NCBI GenBank assembly: GCA_964346815.1
Contig: CAYFWF010000032.1
Coordinates: 1 to 58,084 of the forward strand
From: CAYFWF01 sp964346815
Lineage (GTDB): Bacteria; Acidobacteriota; Aminicenantia; Aminicenantales; Aminicenantaceae
Direction of reading: 5' to 3'
Length of the DNA stretch: 58,084 nucleotides
The notes beneath the pieces were generated by a model, which did no database searches, was not told where the DNA came from, and saw only the letters and a program-made list of their open reading frames with translations. Shown one piece after another: positions 17,199 through 26,800 of the stretch. The position numbers and the translations under genes were made by a program. Within the stretch, counting starts at the first letter, position 1; each line of letters begins with the position of its first letter.

Positions 17199-18764
17199 AT
17201 GATCATCAAAAAGAAATTTTTTGTCTTGGTTTTGCTTGCCCTTTTTGCGGCAGGTTGCTCGAACTCTTACGATGTTATTTTAAAGGGGGGAACGATCTAC
17301 GACGGAATGGGAGGGGCTCCTTATGTGGCCGATATTGGAGTTGCGAACGGGATCATAAAAACCATCGGAAATATAAAATCAACCACAGGATTGACCATCG
17401 ATGCAAAAGGATCGATCGTTGCGCCGGGATTTATCGATATGCACACCCACTGTGATAGAGGCCTCCAAACAGAAAGAGGAAAAAATGCAAAAAACTATTT
17501 GATGCAGGGTGTCACCACGGTCGTCACAGGCAATTGTGGCGGGGGGACCTATCGCGTCGAAGAATTCTTCACCAAGCTCGAATCTCAAGGGATTGGATTG
17601 AATGCCATCCATTTGGTCGGGCATGGGACACTCAGAGCAAGCGTGATGTGTCAGGAAGCCCGGGATCCCACAGATGAAGAGCTCGAACGAATGAAACAAC
17701 TTTTAGCCCAGGCAATGAAAGAAGGAGCGGCTGGTTTTTCCTCTGGTCTTTTTTACGCCCCAGGAATTTATGCAAAAACAGAAGAGGTCATCGAACTGGC
17801 CATAGTTGTCAAAAAATATCATGGGATCTATGCCACACACATTCGGGATGAAAGCAACTACACCATCGGATTGAAAGAGGCTATCAAAGAAGCCATAACC
17901 GTGGGAGAAGCAGCAGATATCCCGGTGGAGATTTCACACATCAAAGCACTCGGGCAGCCGGTGTGGGGGATGGCAAAAGAGGTGTGCAAAATGATCGAAA
18001 GCGCCAGAGAAAGAAGCGTCCAGGTTTATGCCGACCAGTATCCTTATGCGGCCTCGAGTACAGGGCTTTCAGCAGCCGTGATCCCGAGATGGGTTCAGGC
18101 GGGTGGACAGATGAGAGACCGCTTGGAAAATCCAGAATTGTTGCCGAAAATAAAAAAGGAAATCGCAGAAAATATCGACCGGCGAGGCGGGCCGGAGAGC
18201 CTGGTCATTGTCTCATTTCCGAAAAATCGAAACCTCAATGGGAAAAACCTGCTGGAAATCAGCCAAATGATGGGAAAACCGCTCATCGAAACATGTATCT
18301 ATTTAGTGCAAAACGGCAGCCCGAGCATCATCTCCTACAATATGCAGGAATCCGACCTCGAGTATTTCATGAAAAAACCATATATCATGACAGGATCGGA
18401 CGGAAATGTACTAATTCCGGACAAAAGTTTTACCCATCCTCGGAGTTATGGCACTTTCCCTCGGAAAATCCTTAAATATGTATTAGAAGAAAAGTGCATT
18501 ACCATGCAGCATGCAATCCGCGCTGCCAGTTCGCTTCCTGCAGAAGTCCTGGGCCTGGCCAATCGGGGAAGATTAAAAAAAGGATTCGTTGCAGATATCC
18601 TTGTTTTCGATCCTGATAAAATATCGGATAAAGCGACTTATGATGCCCCTCATCAATACAGTGAGGGAGTACAATTTCTTCTTATCGACGGGAAACTGGT
18701 GATCGAAGATGGTGCCTACAATGGACAACTTGCCGGCAAGCCCATACGGATGAATAAAAAATAA
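17199..18764 (+). CDS. N-acyl-D-amino-acid deacylase family lipoprotein
   Basis: 521 residues. The N-terminus is a lipoprotein signal with lipobox LFAAGC. The rest is an amidohydrolase of the D-aminoacylase subfamily: DVILKGGTIYDG (beta-sandwich part), the metal site GFIDMHTHCD, the Cys ligand in TGNCGGG, GFSSGLFYAPG, ATHIRDES, ISHIKA, TGSDGN and FVADILVFDPD at the end. D-aminoacylases cut N-acyl groups from D-amino acids; related members act on dipeptides or dihydro-pyrimidines. As a lipoprotein it would work in the periplasm or at the cell surface, which suits release of amino acids from D-residue-containing peptides or peptidoglycan fragments. No clear Shine-Dalgarno precedes the ATG. Confidence 0.9.
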   Translation: MIIKKKFFVLVLLALFAAGCSNSYDVILKGGTIYDGMGGAPYVADIGVANGIIKTIGNIKSTTGLTIDAKGSIVAPGFIDMHTHCDRGLQTERGKNAKNYLMQGVTTVVTGNCGGGTYRVEEFFTKLESQGIGLNAIHLVGHGTLRASVMCQEARDPTDEELERMKQLLAQAMKEGAAGFSSGLFYAPGIYAKTEEVIELAIVVKKYHGIYATHIRDESNYTIGLKEAIKEAITVGEAADIPVEISHIKALGQPVWGMAKEVCKMIESARERSVQVYADQYPYAASSTGLSAAVIPRWVQAGGQMRDRLENPELLPKIKKEIAENIDRRGGPESLVIVSFPKNRNLNGKNLLEISQMMGKPLIETCIYLVQNGSPSIISYNMQESDLEYFMKKPYIMTGSDGNVLIPDKSFTHPRSYGTFPRKILKYVLEEKCITMQHAIRAASSLPAEVLGLANRGRLKKGFVADILVFDPDKISDKATYDAPHQYSEGVQFLLIDGKLVIEDGAYNGQLAGKPIRMNKK

Positions 18765-19115
18765 GCCTGAATCAAGCCTATCGAGATATCTCTTTTACTG
18801 TTTCTCGTTGTCAATTTCTCAACAACCTTGATTATCCAAGATTTCTAATATCAACGCATTAAGTAATGTGACATTGTCATGGCGAGTGACCAAAGGTCAC
18901 GCGGCCATCTCGAATTGTTAGAGATTGCTTCACTTCATTCGGAACAAAGGATCGCCACGTCGCCACACTCCTCGCGATGACCCAGAAATTAATCCATTAA
19001 TAATAGTAACATAATGATAACTAATAATTCAGGCTAATTGACCGAGTCATTGATTGTGTGATAGGTTTGTCTCAGAACAACAAAGAAAGGACATTTATCT
19101 TCAGGAATTACTAGA
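18765..19115. other. Intergenic with dispersed palindrome
   Basis: No gene seen. The main content is the ~106-bp palindromic repeat at 18876-18981. Confidence 0.6.
18876..18981. repeat. Dispersed ~106-bp repeat with GTCATGGCGAG termini
   Basis: The ends GTCATGGCGAG (18876-18886) and CTCGCGATGAC (18971-18981) are inverted repeats with one mismatch. The interior contains GAGATTGCTTC and CGTCGCCACAC. Elements with GTCATTGCGAG ends and GAGATTGCTTC interiors are found scattered in many bacterial genomes. A lone degenerate end, GTCATGGTGAG, is at 23750-23760. Confidence 0.7.
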
Positions 19116-19583
19116 ATGACTGGGAAAAAATTCATGAATACAGTAGCAAATGCAAAGCAGGATATTCTACAGATTTTTCTGGACATCCTTGATAGAACCA
19201 ATACACCTTATTGCATAGTCGGCGGTCTTGCAGTCAATGCTTATGTCGAACCGGTTGTCAGCCTTGACCTTGATGTCGTTATGGAGATTAAGGATATAGA
19301 TAAAGTGAACAAGGAAGCTGAAAAAAAGGGATTGAAAGTCGAAAGGTTTGAACACAGCGTGAATTTGACCAGCTCTAAGTCCGATCTAAGGATAAAGATG
19401 CAAACCGATTCTCGCTATCAAGAATTTTTATCCCGTGCTTCATCGAAAGAGGTGCTCGGATACAAAATGAATGTAGGTTCCTTCAATTATTGCTGTACTA
19501 AAGAAATCTCATCCGTTAATGTCGTGAAATATTACATTTCACGTCATCATCTTATGATTACTATTGATTGGAATTCTTCGTGA
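19116..19583 (+). pseudogene. Nucleotidyltransferase (AbiEii-/MNT-like), 3' truncated
   Basis: The first ~125 codons match small nucleotidyltransferase-fold proteins: YCIVGGLAVNAY (GG-containing turn), then SLDLDVVMEI with the acidic pair, then RIKMQTDSRYQEFLSRA and KEVLGYKMNVGSF. In relatives the sequence continues with a helical segment (an EDVLQGK-type stretch and a Lys/Arg-rich end). Here it breaks off and the last ~25 codons are read through a palindromic repeat (19520-19548) to a stop at 19583. The catalytic acidic residues remain, so a shortened protein could be made, but the C-terminal half is gone. The family acts as toxins or resistance-type nucleotidyltransferases, often with a partner; none is visible. 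An alternative start is the ATG at 19134. Confidence 0.72.
19520..19548. repeat. 29-nt palindromic repeat, copy 3 of 4, inside the truncated nucleotidyltransferase
   Basis: Arms ATGTCGTGAAAT and ATTTCACGTCAT around ATTAC. It lies in the final codons of the broken gene, at or near the truncation point. Confidence 0.78.
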
Positions 19584-19601
19584 TGATATCGTTGATTCAT
19601 C

Positions 19602-20936
19602 ATGCAACTTGAGAGATCTAAAAAGCAACGGATTTTGTTTCCAATTCTCAGGATACTAATCGCTCTAATCCTCATCGGAATGGCTTCTACATGGGCTGCG
19701 ATCGATTCCACTGGGAGGAATAAGACAGCACTAAATGAGGAGAGTCAAATCTTGCTCTCAAACATTCATGTTTTCGATGTTGTCAGCGGAGTTTTTAGAG
19801 AAGCACAGGATATACTGATTGAAGGAACACAAATCAAGGCTTTGGGCAGCGTCAATACAGGTGATAAAGATGCAACTAAATTAGACCTGAGTGGTAAATT
19901 CGTTTTCCCCGGGCTTTTCGAATGCCATACCCATCTGGCATTTTTATCCATAAAAGAAGAGAAGGAAATGATCGCCGATCTTCGCTCATTCGTAATTCAT
20001 GGCATCACTCAAGTGCGCGATGTGGGAGGTCCCATCGACGTTCTCTTCAAAATGCACGAGAGAATTTCGAGCGGAGAACTCCTGGGACCGAAGATATTTT
20101 ATTCCGGCTCAATGCTTGAAAAACCTCCTCTTTTTTATGCTAAGAAGAATAAAACCCTTCCTGGACTTCAGTTGGGCATAAACACCAAAGAGGATGTGGA
20201 TAGTGTCCTTCAGGAATTTGCCAGCAAGGGTGCGTGTATGATCAAGACGTATAATAAAATGGATTTGAATGTCTATAAGTACCTCTTGTCCGAGGCAAAA
20301 AAAATTGGGCTTAGGGTTGTGCATGATCCAGGGCGGTATCTGTTTCATGGAATTCCTATGGACCTTGCTATTGATTTTGGGGTCACCAGCATCGAACATG
20401 GTGTCTCTCCCTGGCCTGTTGTGCTTAAAGACGGGCTTAAAAAAGAACACGATAGGCTTATGGCCGACGATATTGATGAAACCGATCGAGAAGATTTCAT
20501 GAACAAAGTGTTCAAGCTTGGGGTAGAATCTATTTCGATGGATAAACTTCAGAATCTAATCAAAAAAGTTCTTGAAAACAACGTCTACTTCTGTCCTACG
20601 CTCTGGATTTATGGTAATGAGGATATCTTTACTCAGGAATTTATAAAGCACAAGGTCAAAATCCTTGTTGGCCACGACGGTTGTAGTCCTACTCGTCTTT
20701 TCTGGGAGATGAAAAAGTTAAGAGAACGTGGGCTCTCAGAGTTAGAGATCATAAGGGGAACTACAATTTATCCAGCGCAGTGGCTAGGAATCGAGGATAG
20801 ATACGGCTCCATTTCTCCCGGAGTGCTGGCAAACCTTGTCATTCTCGATGAAAATCCCCTCGAAGATATCAGTCATTTCGAATCTCCATATATGGTGATA
20901 ATGAACGGCCGGGTGGTTTTCAAAAGACTAAGTTGA
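19602..20936 (+). CDS. Amidohydrolase, imidazolonepropionase/prolidase-like, exported
   Basis: 444 residues with an N-terminal membrane or signal segment (ILFPILRILIALILIGMASTW). Metal-dependent amidohydrolase: ILLSNIHVFD (beta part), FPGLFECHTHLAF (HxH), the candidate carboxylated Lys in GACMIKTYNK, VVHDPG and SIEHG (His ligands), LVGHDG (Asp) and SISPGVLANLVILDENPL at the end. These signatures place it in the imidazolonepropionase-related group, which includes Xaa-Pro and Xaa-Arg dipeptidases and carboxypeptidases. It is a plausible periplasmic dipeptidase given the peptide-degrading neighbourhood; that is inference. It follows the truncated nucleotidyltransferase after 18 bp. A palindromic repeat starts seven bases after its stop codon. 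Confidence 0.88.
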   Translation: MQLERSKKQRILFPILRILIALILIGMASTWAAIDSTGRNKTALNEESQILLSNIHVFDVVSGVFREAQDILIEGTQIKALGSVNTGDKDATKLDLSGKFVFPGLFECHTHLAFLSIKEEKEMIADLRSFVIHGITQVRDVGGPIDVLFKMHERISSGELLGPKIFYSGSMLEKPPLFYAKKNKTLPGLQLGINTKEDVDSVLQEFASKGACMIKTYNKMDLNVYKYLLSEAKKIGLRVVHDPGRYLFHGIPMDLAIDFGVTSIEHGVSPWPVVLKDGLKKEHDRLMADDIDETDREDFMNKVFKLGVESISMDKLQNLIKKVLENNVYFCPTLWIYGNEDIFTQEFIKHKVKILVGHDGCSPTRLFWEMKKLRERGLSELEIIRGTTIYPAQWLGIEDRYGSISPGVLANLVILDENPLEDISHFESPYMVIMNGRVVFKRLS

Positions 20937-20943
20937 AAAAACG

Positions 20944-20972
20944 ACGGCGCGAAATTAATTATTTCACGCCAT
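20944..20972. repeat. 29-nt palindromic repeat, copy 4 of 4
   Basis: Arms ACGGCGCGAAAT and ATTTCACGCCAT around TAATT; the centre and inner arms equal copy 1. It lies just after the amidohydrolase stop codon. Confidence 0.75.
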
Positions 20973-21130
20973 TTCAAATGTACTGACAATGATTTGACAA
21001 AATTCCTATCGTCAAACTCTGTATTGTTCGGTTTCTAAAAATTCAAAATAATCCAAGCGATATGCAACGGAATTCTCTATCGAAGAGTTTGAGAGAGTAG
21101 AAAAAAATGCTAAAAAAACAGCATTAAGTG

Positions 21131-21185
21131 TTGACAAATCAGAAAATGGGTGCTATAGTTTTAGCATGCTAATTTTTTAGCACCC
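21131..21185 (+). promoter_or_regulatory. Sigma-70 type promoter and BlaI-type operator
   Basis: TTGACA (21131-21136) and TATAGT (21154-21159) are 17 bp apart. The -10 box is embedded in an interrupted dyad: GGGTGCTA (21148-21155) mirrors TAGCACCC (21178-21185), with a second perfect palindrome TTAGCATGCTAA (21161-21172) between them. A repressor bound here would cover the -10 and start site. The promoter lies 33 bp before the BlaI-type gene. Confidence 0.85.
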
Positions 21186-21217
21186 TTTGATCGATAGTTG
21201 TCAGACAGGAGATAGGC

Positions 21218-21601
21218 ATGAAAGGGCAGAAAAACCTGAGCCGAAGAGAAAGAGAAATCATGGATATCATCTATAGAATGGGCAGAGCGTCAGTGGCCCA
21301 GGTCCAGGAGAAAATGCCAGATCCTCCCAGCTATTCTGCAGTAAGAGCTCTGCTCAGAGTGCTGGAGGAAAAAGGGCACCTGACACACAAACAGGAGGGT
21401 CCGCGCTATGTCTATTTACCCACTCTTCCCCGAGAGGAAGCGAGACAAAATGCCTTGAAACACGTGATGCAGACATTCTTCGACAATTCCACAGAAGAGG
21501 CTGTGGCTGCTCTTTTGAATATCTCAGAGGGCTCATTGTCCGAAGCAGACTATAAACGTCTCTTGGAACTGATAAAAAAAGCAAGAACAGAAGGAAGATA
21601 A
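21218..21601 (+). CDS. BlaI/MecI/CopY-family transcriptional repressor
   Basis: 127 residues after a good AGGAGA site. The N-terminal winged helix LSRREREIMDIIYRMGRAS, then VAQVQEKM, then SYSAVRALLRVLEEKGHL, is the Penicillinase_R fold. It is followed by the dimerisation helices (AVAALLNISEGSLSEADYKRL). The regulators bind dyads as dimers and are cleaved by their BlaR1/MecR1-type partner when a signal is sensed. The partner gene starts two bases after the stop, so they form a tight operon; the operator lies just upstream. In this type of organism such pairs often control genes unrelated to beta-lactam resistance. Confidence 0.93.
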   Translation: MKGQKNLSRREREIMDIIYRMGRASVAQVQEKMPDPPSYSAVRALLRVLEEKGHLTHKQEGPRYVYLPTLPREEARQNALKHVMQTFFDNSTEEAVAALLNISEGSLSEADYKRLLELIKKARTEGR

Positions 21602-21603
21602 GA

Positions 21604-23616
21604 ATGGAATCTTTCCTCGGGCTCAAATTTCTCTATTTGATTTTGGAATTCATGATCAAGAGTTCTCTGGTGCTTGTAGGTTCCCTGCTCCTCTTTTTTT
21701 TATTCCGGAAAAAATCTGCCTCCATGAGGCATTTCCTCCTCACTATTTCTCTTATCAGCCTGCTTCTGCTTCCTTTCCTCTCCTCCTTCACGACAGGGTG
21801 GGAGACACGATTGCTCCCTTCAAGAGGGGCCGCAGACCACAGTTCCCTGGGTCTCACTGAGGGGGACAAAAACAAGGTCGCTCTATCTCCTTTCAATCAA
21901 ACAGATGCCGCAATCCAGGCAAACGGCACTTCGCCTTCCGGCCTCGAGGAGATCAAGCATCGGGACAATCAATCCCTTTCCCGAAAAACCAATAACATAA
22001 AAACAATACTTGGCTTGAGCCTGGTCACAATCTGGACTACAGGATTGGGTTTTCTGTTGATCCGAATATTCTTAGGGCTGTATGGAGCACACAGATTGAC
22101 ACGACAGGGAAAACAAATCTCAGGGCCATTCTGGCAAATTCTTCTTCAGCGCTTCCTGAACGCTGTATCCATCAAACGAAAAATCAGCCTCCTATCCCAC
22201 GAGCGGGTAAGAATTCCCCTCACCTGGGGAGTATTCAAACCTGTAGTGATCATGCCAGAAAGAGCTGAAAACTGGAATAGAGATGAATGCTCATCCGCTC
22301 TCTATCACGAGCTTTCCCATGTTAAAAGGAGTGATTTTCTCTTTAAGATCTTGGCCCGATTTAGCTGTGCCCTCTACTGGTTCAATCCCTTGAGCTGGTT
22401 TGTGCTCAGACTGATCGGCAAGGAGCAGGAAAAAGCCTGCGATGAACTTGTCATAAAAGCGGGAGTTAAACCATCGACCTATGCGGCCAATCTTCTTTCT
22501 ATTCAGAGAGCCGGAAAAATCCAACTGAACCCTCCCTCTGCAGTACTCGGAGCTGTGGGAAAATCGCAATTGAACGAGAGACTGTTGGCCATTTTGAAAC
22601 ATCAACTAAAACCGAAGGAGGTTAAAATGAAAACGAAAATTTTGCTGGCATTCTCGGTAACAGCAGCCATAACACTCATCGGATTGGCCCGACCGGCACA
22701 GTCATCAGCCTCCAATACGGCATTCTTTATGGATCAGAGCGAGTCAATGACCGAAATCCAGAATACTCCCCAAGTAGATGACATCCAGCAGGAGCAGGAA
22801 AAGAAAAAAGCCGAAGAAAAGGAAAAAAAAGAAACCACTGAAAAGAAGAAAGGCGAAATAACATGGATTTTAAAGGATGGGAAAAAAGTTCATATCATCG
22901 AAGCTCCTGAAATCCGCATCAAAAAAGAGATAAAAGTCCCAAAATCTTATAGGATTCACATAGAAGACGGGAAGAAAACACTTTGTATTTCTCCAAATAT
23001 AGCATTAAGCGGCGTCCCTGTTCTGGATGTCCATCCTTTGCTCCATATGAAAATCGAAGAAAAGAAACTGAGACAGAAATTGGAGGAACTCAGAGATAAG
23101 CTGGAAAAGATCAAAGAACTCCAGGGTGAGGTGGAAGAGGCTGAAGCCAGGGAAGAAGCTTTGAAAGCAGTGGAAGAAGTCCTGGAAGAATTGAGAGAAA
23201 AGCTGGAGATAAAAAACAAACAGCTCGAAGACATCCAGGTGCAGATCAAAACTGACATAAAACACAAGCTGGAGAATAAAATCAAGGTTCTGAAATCGTT
23301 CGACCATGCTCTTGTATGGATTCAGGATGAAGATGACAAAAAAATCATCGGTATTGCAGAAAAAGAGGGAGGTTTTCATATCATCATAAAGAATAAACTC
23401 AGCAGCGAAAACAGGGTCCAATACGAAGAAATCCTGGAGAAAATCAAAGAAGACCTGCCAGAAGATTACGAAGCTGAATACGAAATCGACGAAGACGAAA
23501 ACACCATAACGTATAAAATCACCACCGAAAAAAAAGATGAAGAGTCGAAGATAGACGTTAAAAAGCTTATAAAGAAAATCGTCGACGAATTGAAAAAAGA
23601 AGAGAAACAACAATAG
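21604..23616 (+). CDS. BlaR1/MecR1-type M56 metalloprotease with coiled-coil C-terminus
   Basis: 670 residues. About four membrane helices (residues ~10-30, 35-60, 135-165 and ~348-365) surround the M56 peptidase domain. The zinc motif is HELSH at 235-239, with a Glu-rich third-ligand helix EKACDELVIKAG. After the last helix the family usually carries a penicillin-binding sensor; that domain is absent. Instead residues ~385-670 are highly charged, with predicted coiled coils (EEKKLRQKLEELRDKLEKIK; EEVLEELREKLEIKNKQLED) and a beta-rich end. The sensed signal is therefore probably not a beta-lactam. It is encoded directly after the BlaI-type repressor, whose cleavage is its expected job. Confidence 0.88.
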   Translation: MESFLGLKFLYLILEFMIKSSLVLVGSLLLFFLFRKKSASMRHFLLTISLISLLLLPFLSSFTTGWETRLLPSRGAADHSSLGLTEGDKNKVALSPFNQTDAAIQANGTSPSGLEEIKHRDNQSLSRKTNNIKTILGLSLVTIWTTGLGFLLIRIFLGLYGAHRLTRQGKQISGPFWQILLQRFLNAVSIKRKISLLSHERVRIPLTWGVFKPVVIMPERAENWNRDECSSALYHELSHVKRSDFLFKILARFSCALYWFNPLSWFVLRLIGKEQEKACDELVIKAGVKPSTYAANLLSIQRAGKIQLNPPSAVLGAVGKSQLNERLLAILKHQLKPKEVKMKTKILLAFSVTAAITLIGLARPAQSSASNTAFFMDQSESMTEIQNTPQVDDIQQEQEKKKAEEKEKKETTEKKKGEITWILKDGKKVHIIEAPEIRIKKEIKVPKSYRIHIEDGKKTLCISPNIALSGVPVLDVHPLLHMKIEEKKLRQKLEELRDKLEKIKELQGEVEEAEAREEALKAVEEVLEELREKLEIKNKQLEDIQVQIKTDIKHKLENKIKVLKSFDHALVWIQDEDDKKIIGIAEKEGGFHIIIKNKLSSENRVQYEEILEKIKEDLPEDYEAEYEIDEDENTITYKITTEKKDEESKIDVKKLIKKIVDELKKEEKQQ

Positions 23617-23886
23617 GATCTCGAGTAATATAATTTCTGAGAATGAACTCAGCCATATAAAAAAAATATTTAAAAGAAGTGTTTGAAAATTTTCTCTATT
23701 CAGATATCATTATCCTTCCTAGTCAATATGTGGCACATCATCTGAAAGTGTCATGGTGAGAGACTAGAAGGAGCTTGAATAATTCTCCGAAACAAAAAAA
23801 GAGCTCACCTCGCTCTGCCCAAGGCGAGGGAACAGGAACCCATCCAGATTTAAGAGTATCAATCTACGAAACAAGATGGAGGGAAA
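23617..23886. other. Intergenic; no gene
   Basis: I see no gene here. It has one degenerate GTCATGGTGAG repeat end (23750-23760) and the ribosome-binding site GGAGGG for the protease that follows. Confidence 0.5.
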
Positions 23887-26800
23887 ATGAAAAAAACAAT
23901 TTTAGTGTCTTTAATTGTACTCATGTTACTGACCGGTACGACACTTCTCAAGAGCCAGGTCAATGCCCGGATGCTCCGCTATCCGGATGTTTCCGCCACT
24001 CATATCTCTTTCGTTTATGCCGGCGACATCTGGATTGTGGCAAAGGAAGGAGGCACTGCCTATAAGCTCAGTTCTCCCCCTGGAGAGGAAGTATTCCCTA
24101 GATTTTCTCCAGATGGCTCGAAAATCGCCTTTAGCGGCAACTACGATGGGAATACAGATATCTATCTCATCCCTACTTTGGGAGGTGATCTCCAGCAGCT
24201 CACCCATCACGGTATGGCAGACCGTATTGTTGACTGGTATCCGGATGGTAAGGCTGTTCTTTATGCCTCATCGATGGAGAGCGGACGCCAGCGGTATAGC
24301 CAATTCTACCGCATAACTGAAGAAGGAGGTCTGCCAGAGAAGCTTCCCATTCCGTACGGCGAATTCGGGGCTCTATCACCCGATGGTAAAATCCTGGCCT
24401 ACATGCCCATTTCCAGGGATTTCCGCACCTGGAAACGCTATCGCGGAGGTATGGCTCCTGATATCTGGCTCTTCGATCTGAATAAGATGGAGGCGAAAAA
24501 TATCACCGACCATCCTGCAAACGATGCACATCCCATGTGGCACGGCAACACCCTTTACTTTCTCTCCGACAGGGGACCGAACCTGCGGCACAACATCTGG
24601 GCCTTCGACATGGACGATAAAGGCGTGCGTCAAATCACCCGTTTCGAAGATTTCGATATACACTTTCCTGCAATCGGTCCGTCGGAAATCGTCTTCGAGG
24701 CAGGAGGAAAACTTTACCTACTCGATCTCGAGAGTGAAAACCAGAGTCAAGTGGACATCGACGTGGTCACAGATCAAATCACCCTAAAGCCCCACCGGGT
24801 TAATGTATCCAGGCTGGTCCAGAATGCAGAGATTTCCCCCAATGGAAAAAGGGCTTTATTCGAAGCTCGCGGGGAAGTCTTCTCCCTGCCGGCTGAACAT
24901 GGCGTCGTCCGCAACCTTACCGCAAGTCCGGGCGTTGCGGAACGCTACCCCGCATGGTCTCCTGACGGAAAGCACATCGCCTACTGGAGCGACCGTTCCG
25001 GTGAGTACGAGCTCACGATCTGCAGCGCGAAAGACGGCTCCCAGGAAAATAAGCTGACCTCATACGGACCAGGCTACAGGTACAGGATATACTGGTCTCC
25101 TGACAGCCACAAGATCGCCTTCATCGATAAGTCTATGAGTATCCACATTTACGACGTAGAAATGCAAAAGACGGTTAAGGTTGACCAGGGTCTGTGGATG
25201 TATGAGGGCGCGCTTCGAAATTTTAAGCCTGGATGGTCGCCAGACAGCCGCTGGCTGGCTTACGCCAGAGGCGAGGCGAACCGTAACAATAACATCTACC
25301 TCTACGACACCAAGGAAAACAAGAGGCACCAGGTCACTTCAAGCTTTTACAACGACTTTCAGCCTGTCTTCGACCCTGAAGGCAAGTACCTCTATTTTTT
25401 CTCCAACCGGATGTTCCGTCCGATCTATGGGGATCCGGATAATTCCTTCCTGTACGCCAACACGACTCAAATCGCGGCTGTCTCCCTTGAGCCTGATATC
25501 CCCTCCCCTCTGGCTCCGCGAAATGACGAGGAGGAACTGAAAAAAGAGGAGGAAGAAGAAAAGGATAAGAATCAAAAAGAAAACACAGACGAAGAGAAAA
25601 AGGCAGAGAAAGAAGAGGCCAAAGCAGTGGATATCACCATCCAGGATTTTGAGAAGCGCCTGGTTGTGCTTCCCCCCAAATCTGGAAATTACAACAATCT
25701 TCATGCTGTAAAAGGAAAGATCCTCTATCAGAGATATCCCCGTACCGGTTCAGGCGATGAAGCCATTCCCCTTGTCTACTACGATATCAAAGAGCGCGAA
25801 GAAAAAACCATTCTCGGCGACGTGGATGGATACCGCCTTTCTGCTGACGGGAAGAAAGCGCTGGTCTGGAAAAGACGGAATGCCTCTATCGTTGATGTAG
25901 CGCCAAATCAGAAAATGGAAAAGCAACTGCGGACAGGCGAGCTCGAGATGAAAGTCGACCCTCGTGCAGAATGGCGCCAGATATTTACGGATGCATGGAG
26001 GCTTTGCAGGGATTTCTTCTACGATCCGGGAATGCATGGTGTTGATTGGGAGGCCATGCGGAAGCAGTACGGTGCGCTGCTCAAAGATGCCATTACACGT
26101 TGGGATGTGAACTACGTCATCGGTGAACTGATCGCTGAACTCAATGCTTCCCATACTTACCGCGGTGGCGGCGATACGGAAAGTGGGGCCCGGATCGGAG
26201 TGGGTTATCTCGGGATCGACTGGGAAATCGACAGCGGCGCATTCCGGATCGCAAAGATCCTTGAAGGGGCTCCATGGAACAGCGAAATCAGGTCCCCTTT
26301 GTACATGCCGGGTGTGGAAGCCAAGGAAGGCGATTATATCCTCGCTGTAAATGGAATGCCTCTTGACATCTTGAAAGGTCCATGGGCCGCTTTTCAAGGA
26401 CTGGCTGGAAAAACTGTCGAACTCACCATCAACAACAAGCCGACCACTGAAGGTGCTCGCAAGGTCATCGTCGAGACCCTCAGGAGCGAAACACGCCTCA
26501 GGAACCTGGCCTGGATCGAACAAAACCGTAAGTATGTGGAAGAACAGTCAGGTGGACGCATAGGATACATCTACGTACCGGACACCAGTATCGGGGGACA
26601 GAACGAGCTTGTACGCCAGTTTTCTGCTCAGTTCCATAAAGAAGGACTCATCGTCGACGAACGCTTCAACAGCGGCGGCCAGATCCCGGACAGATTCATT
26701 GAGCTTCTGAAGAGGCCTCCCCTCGCATTCTGGGCGGTACGAGAAGGCAAAGACTGGCAGTGGCCGCCTGTGGCCCATTTCGGTCCAAAAGCCATGCTCA

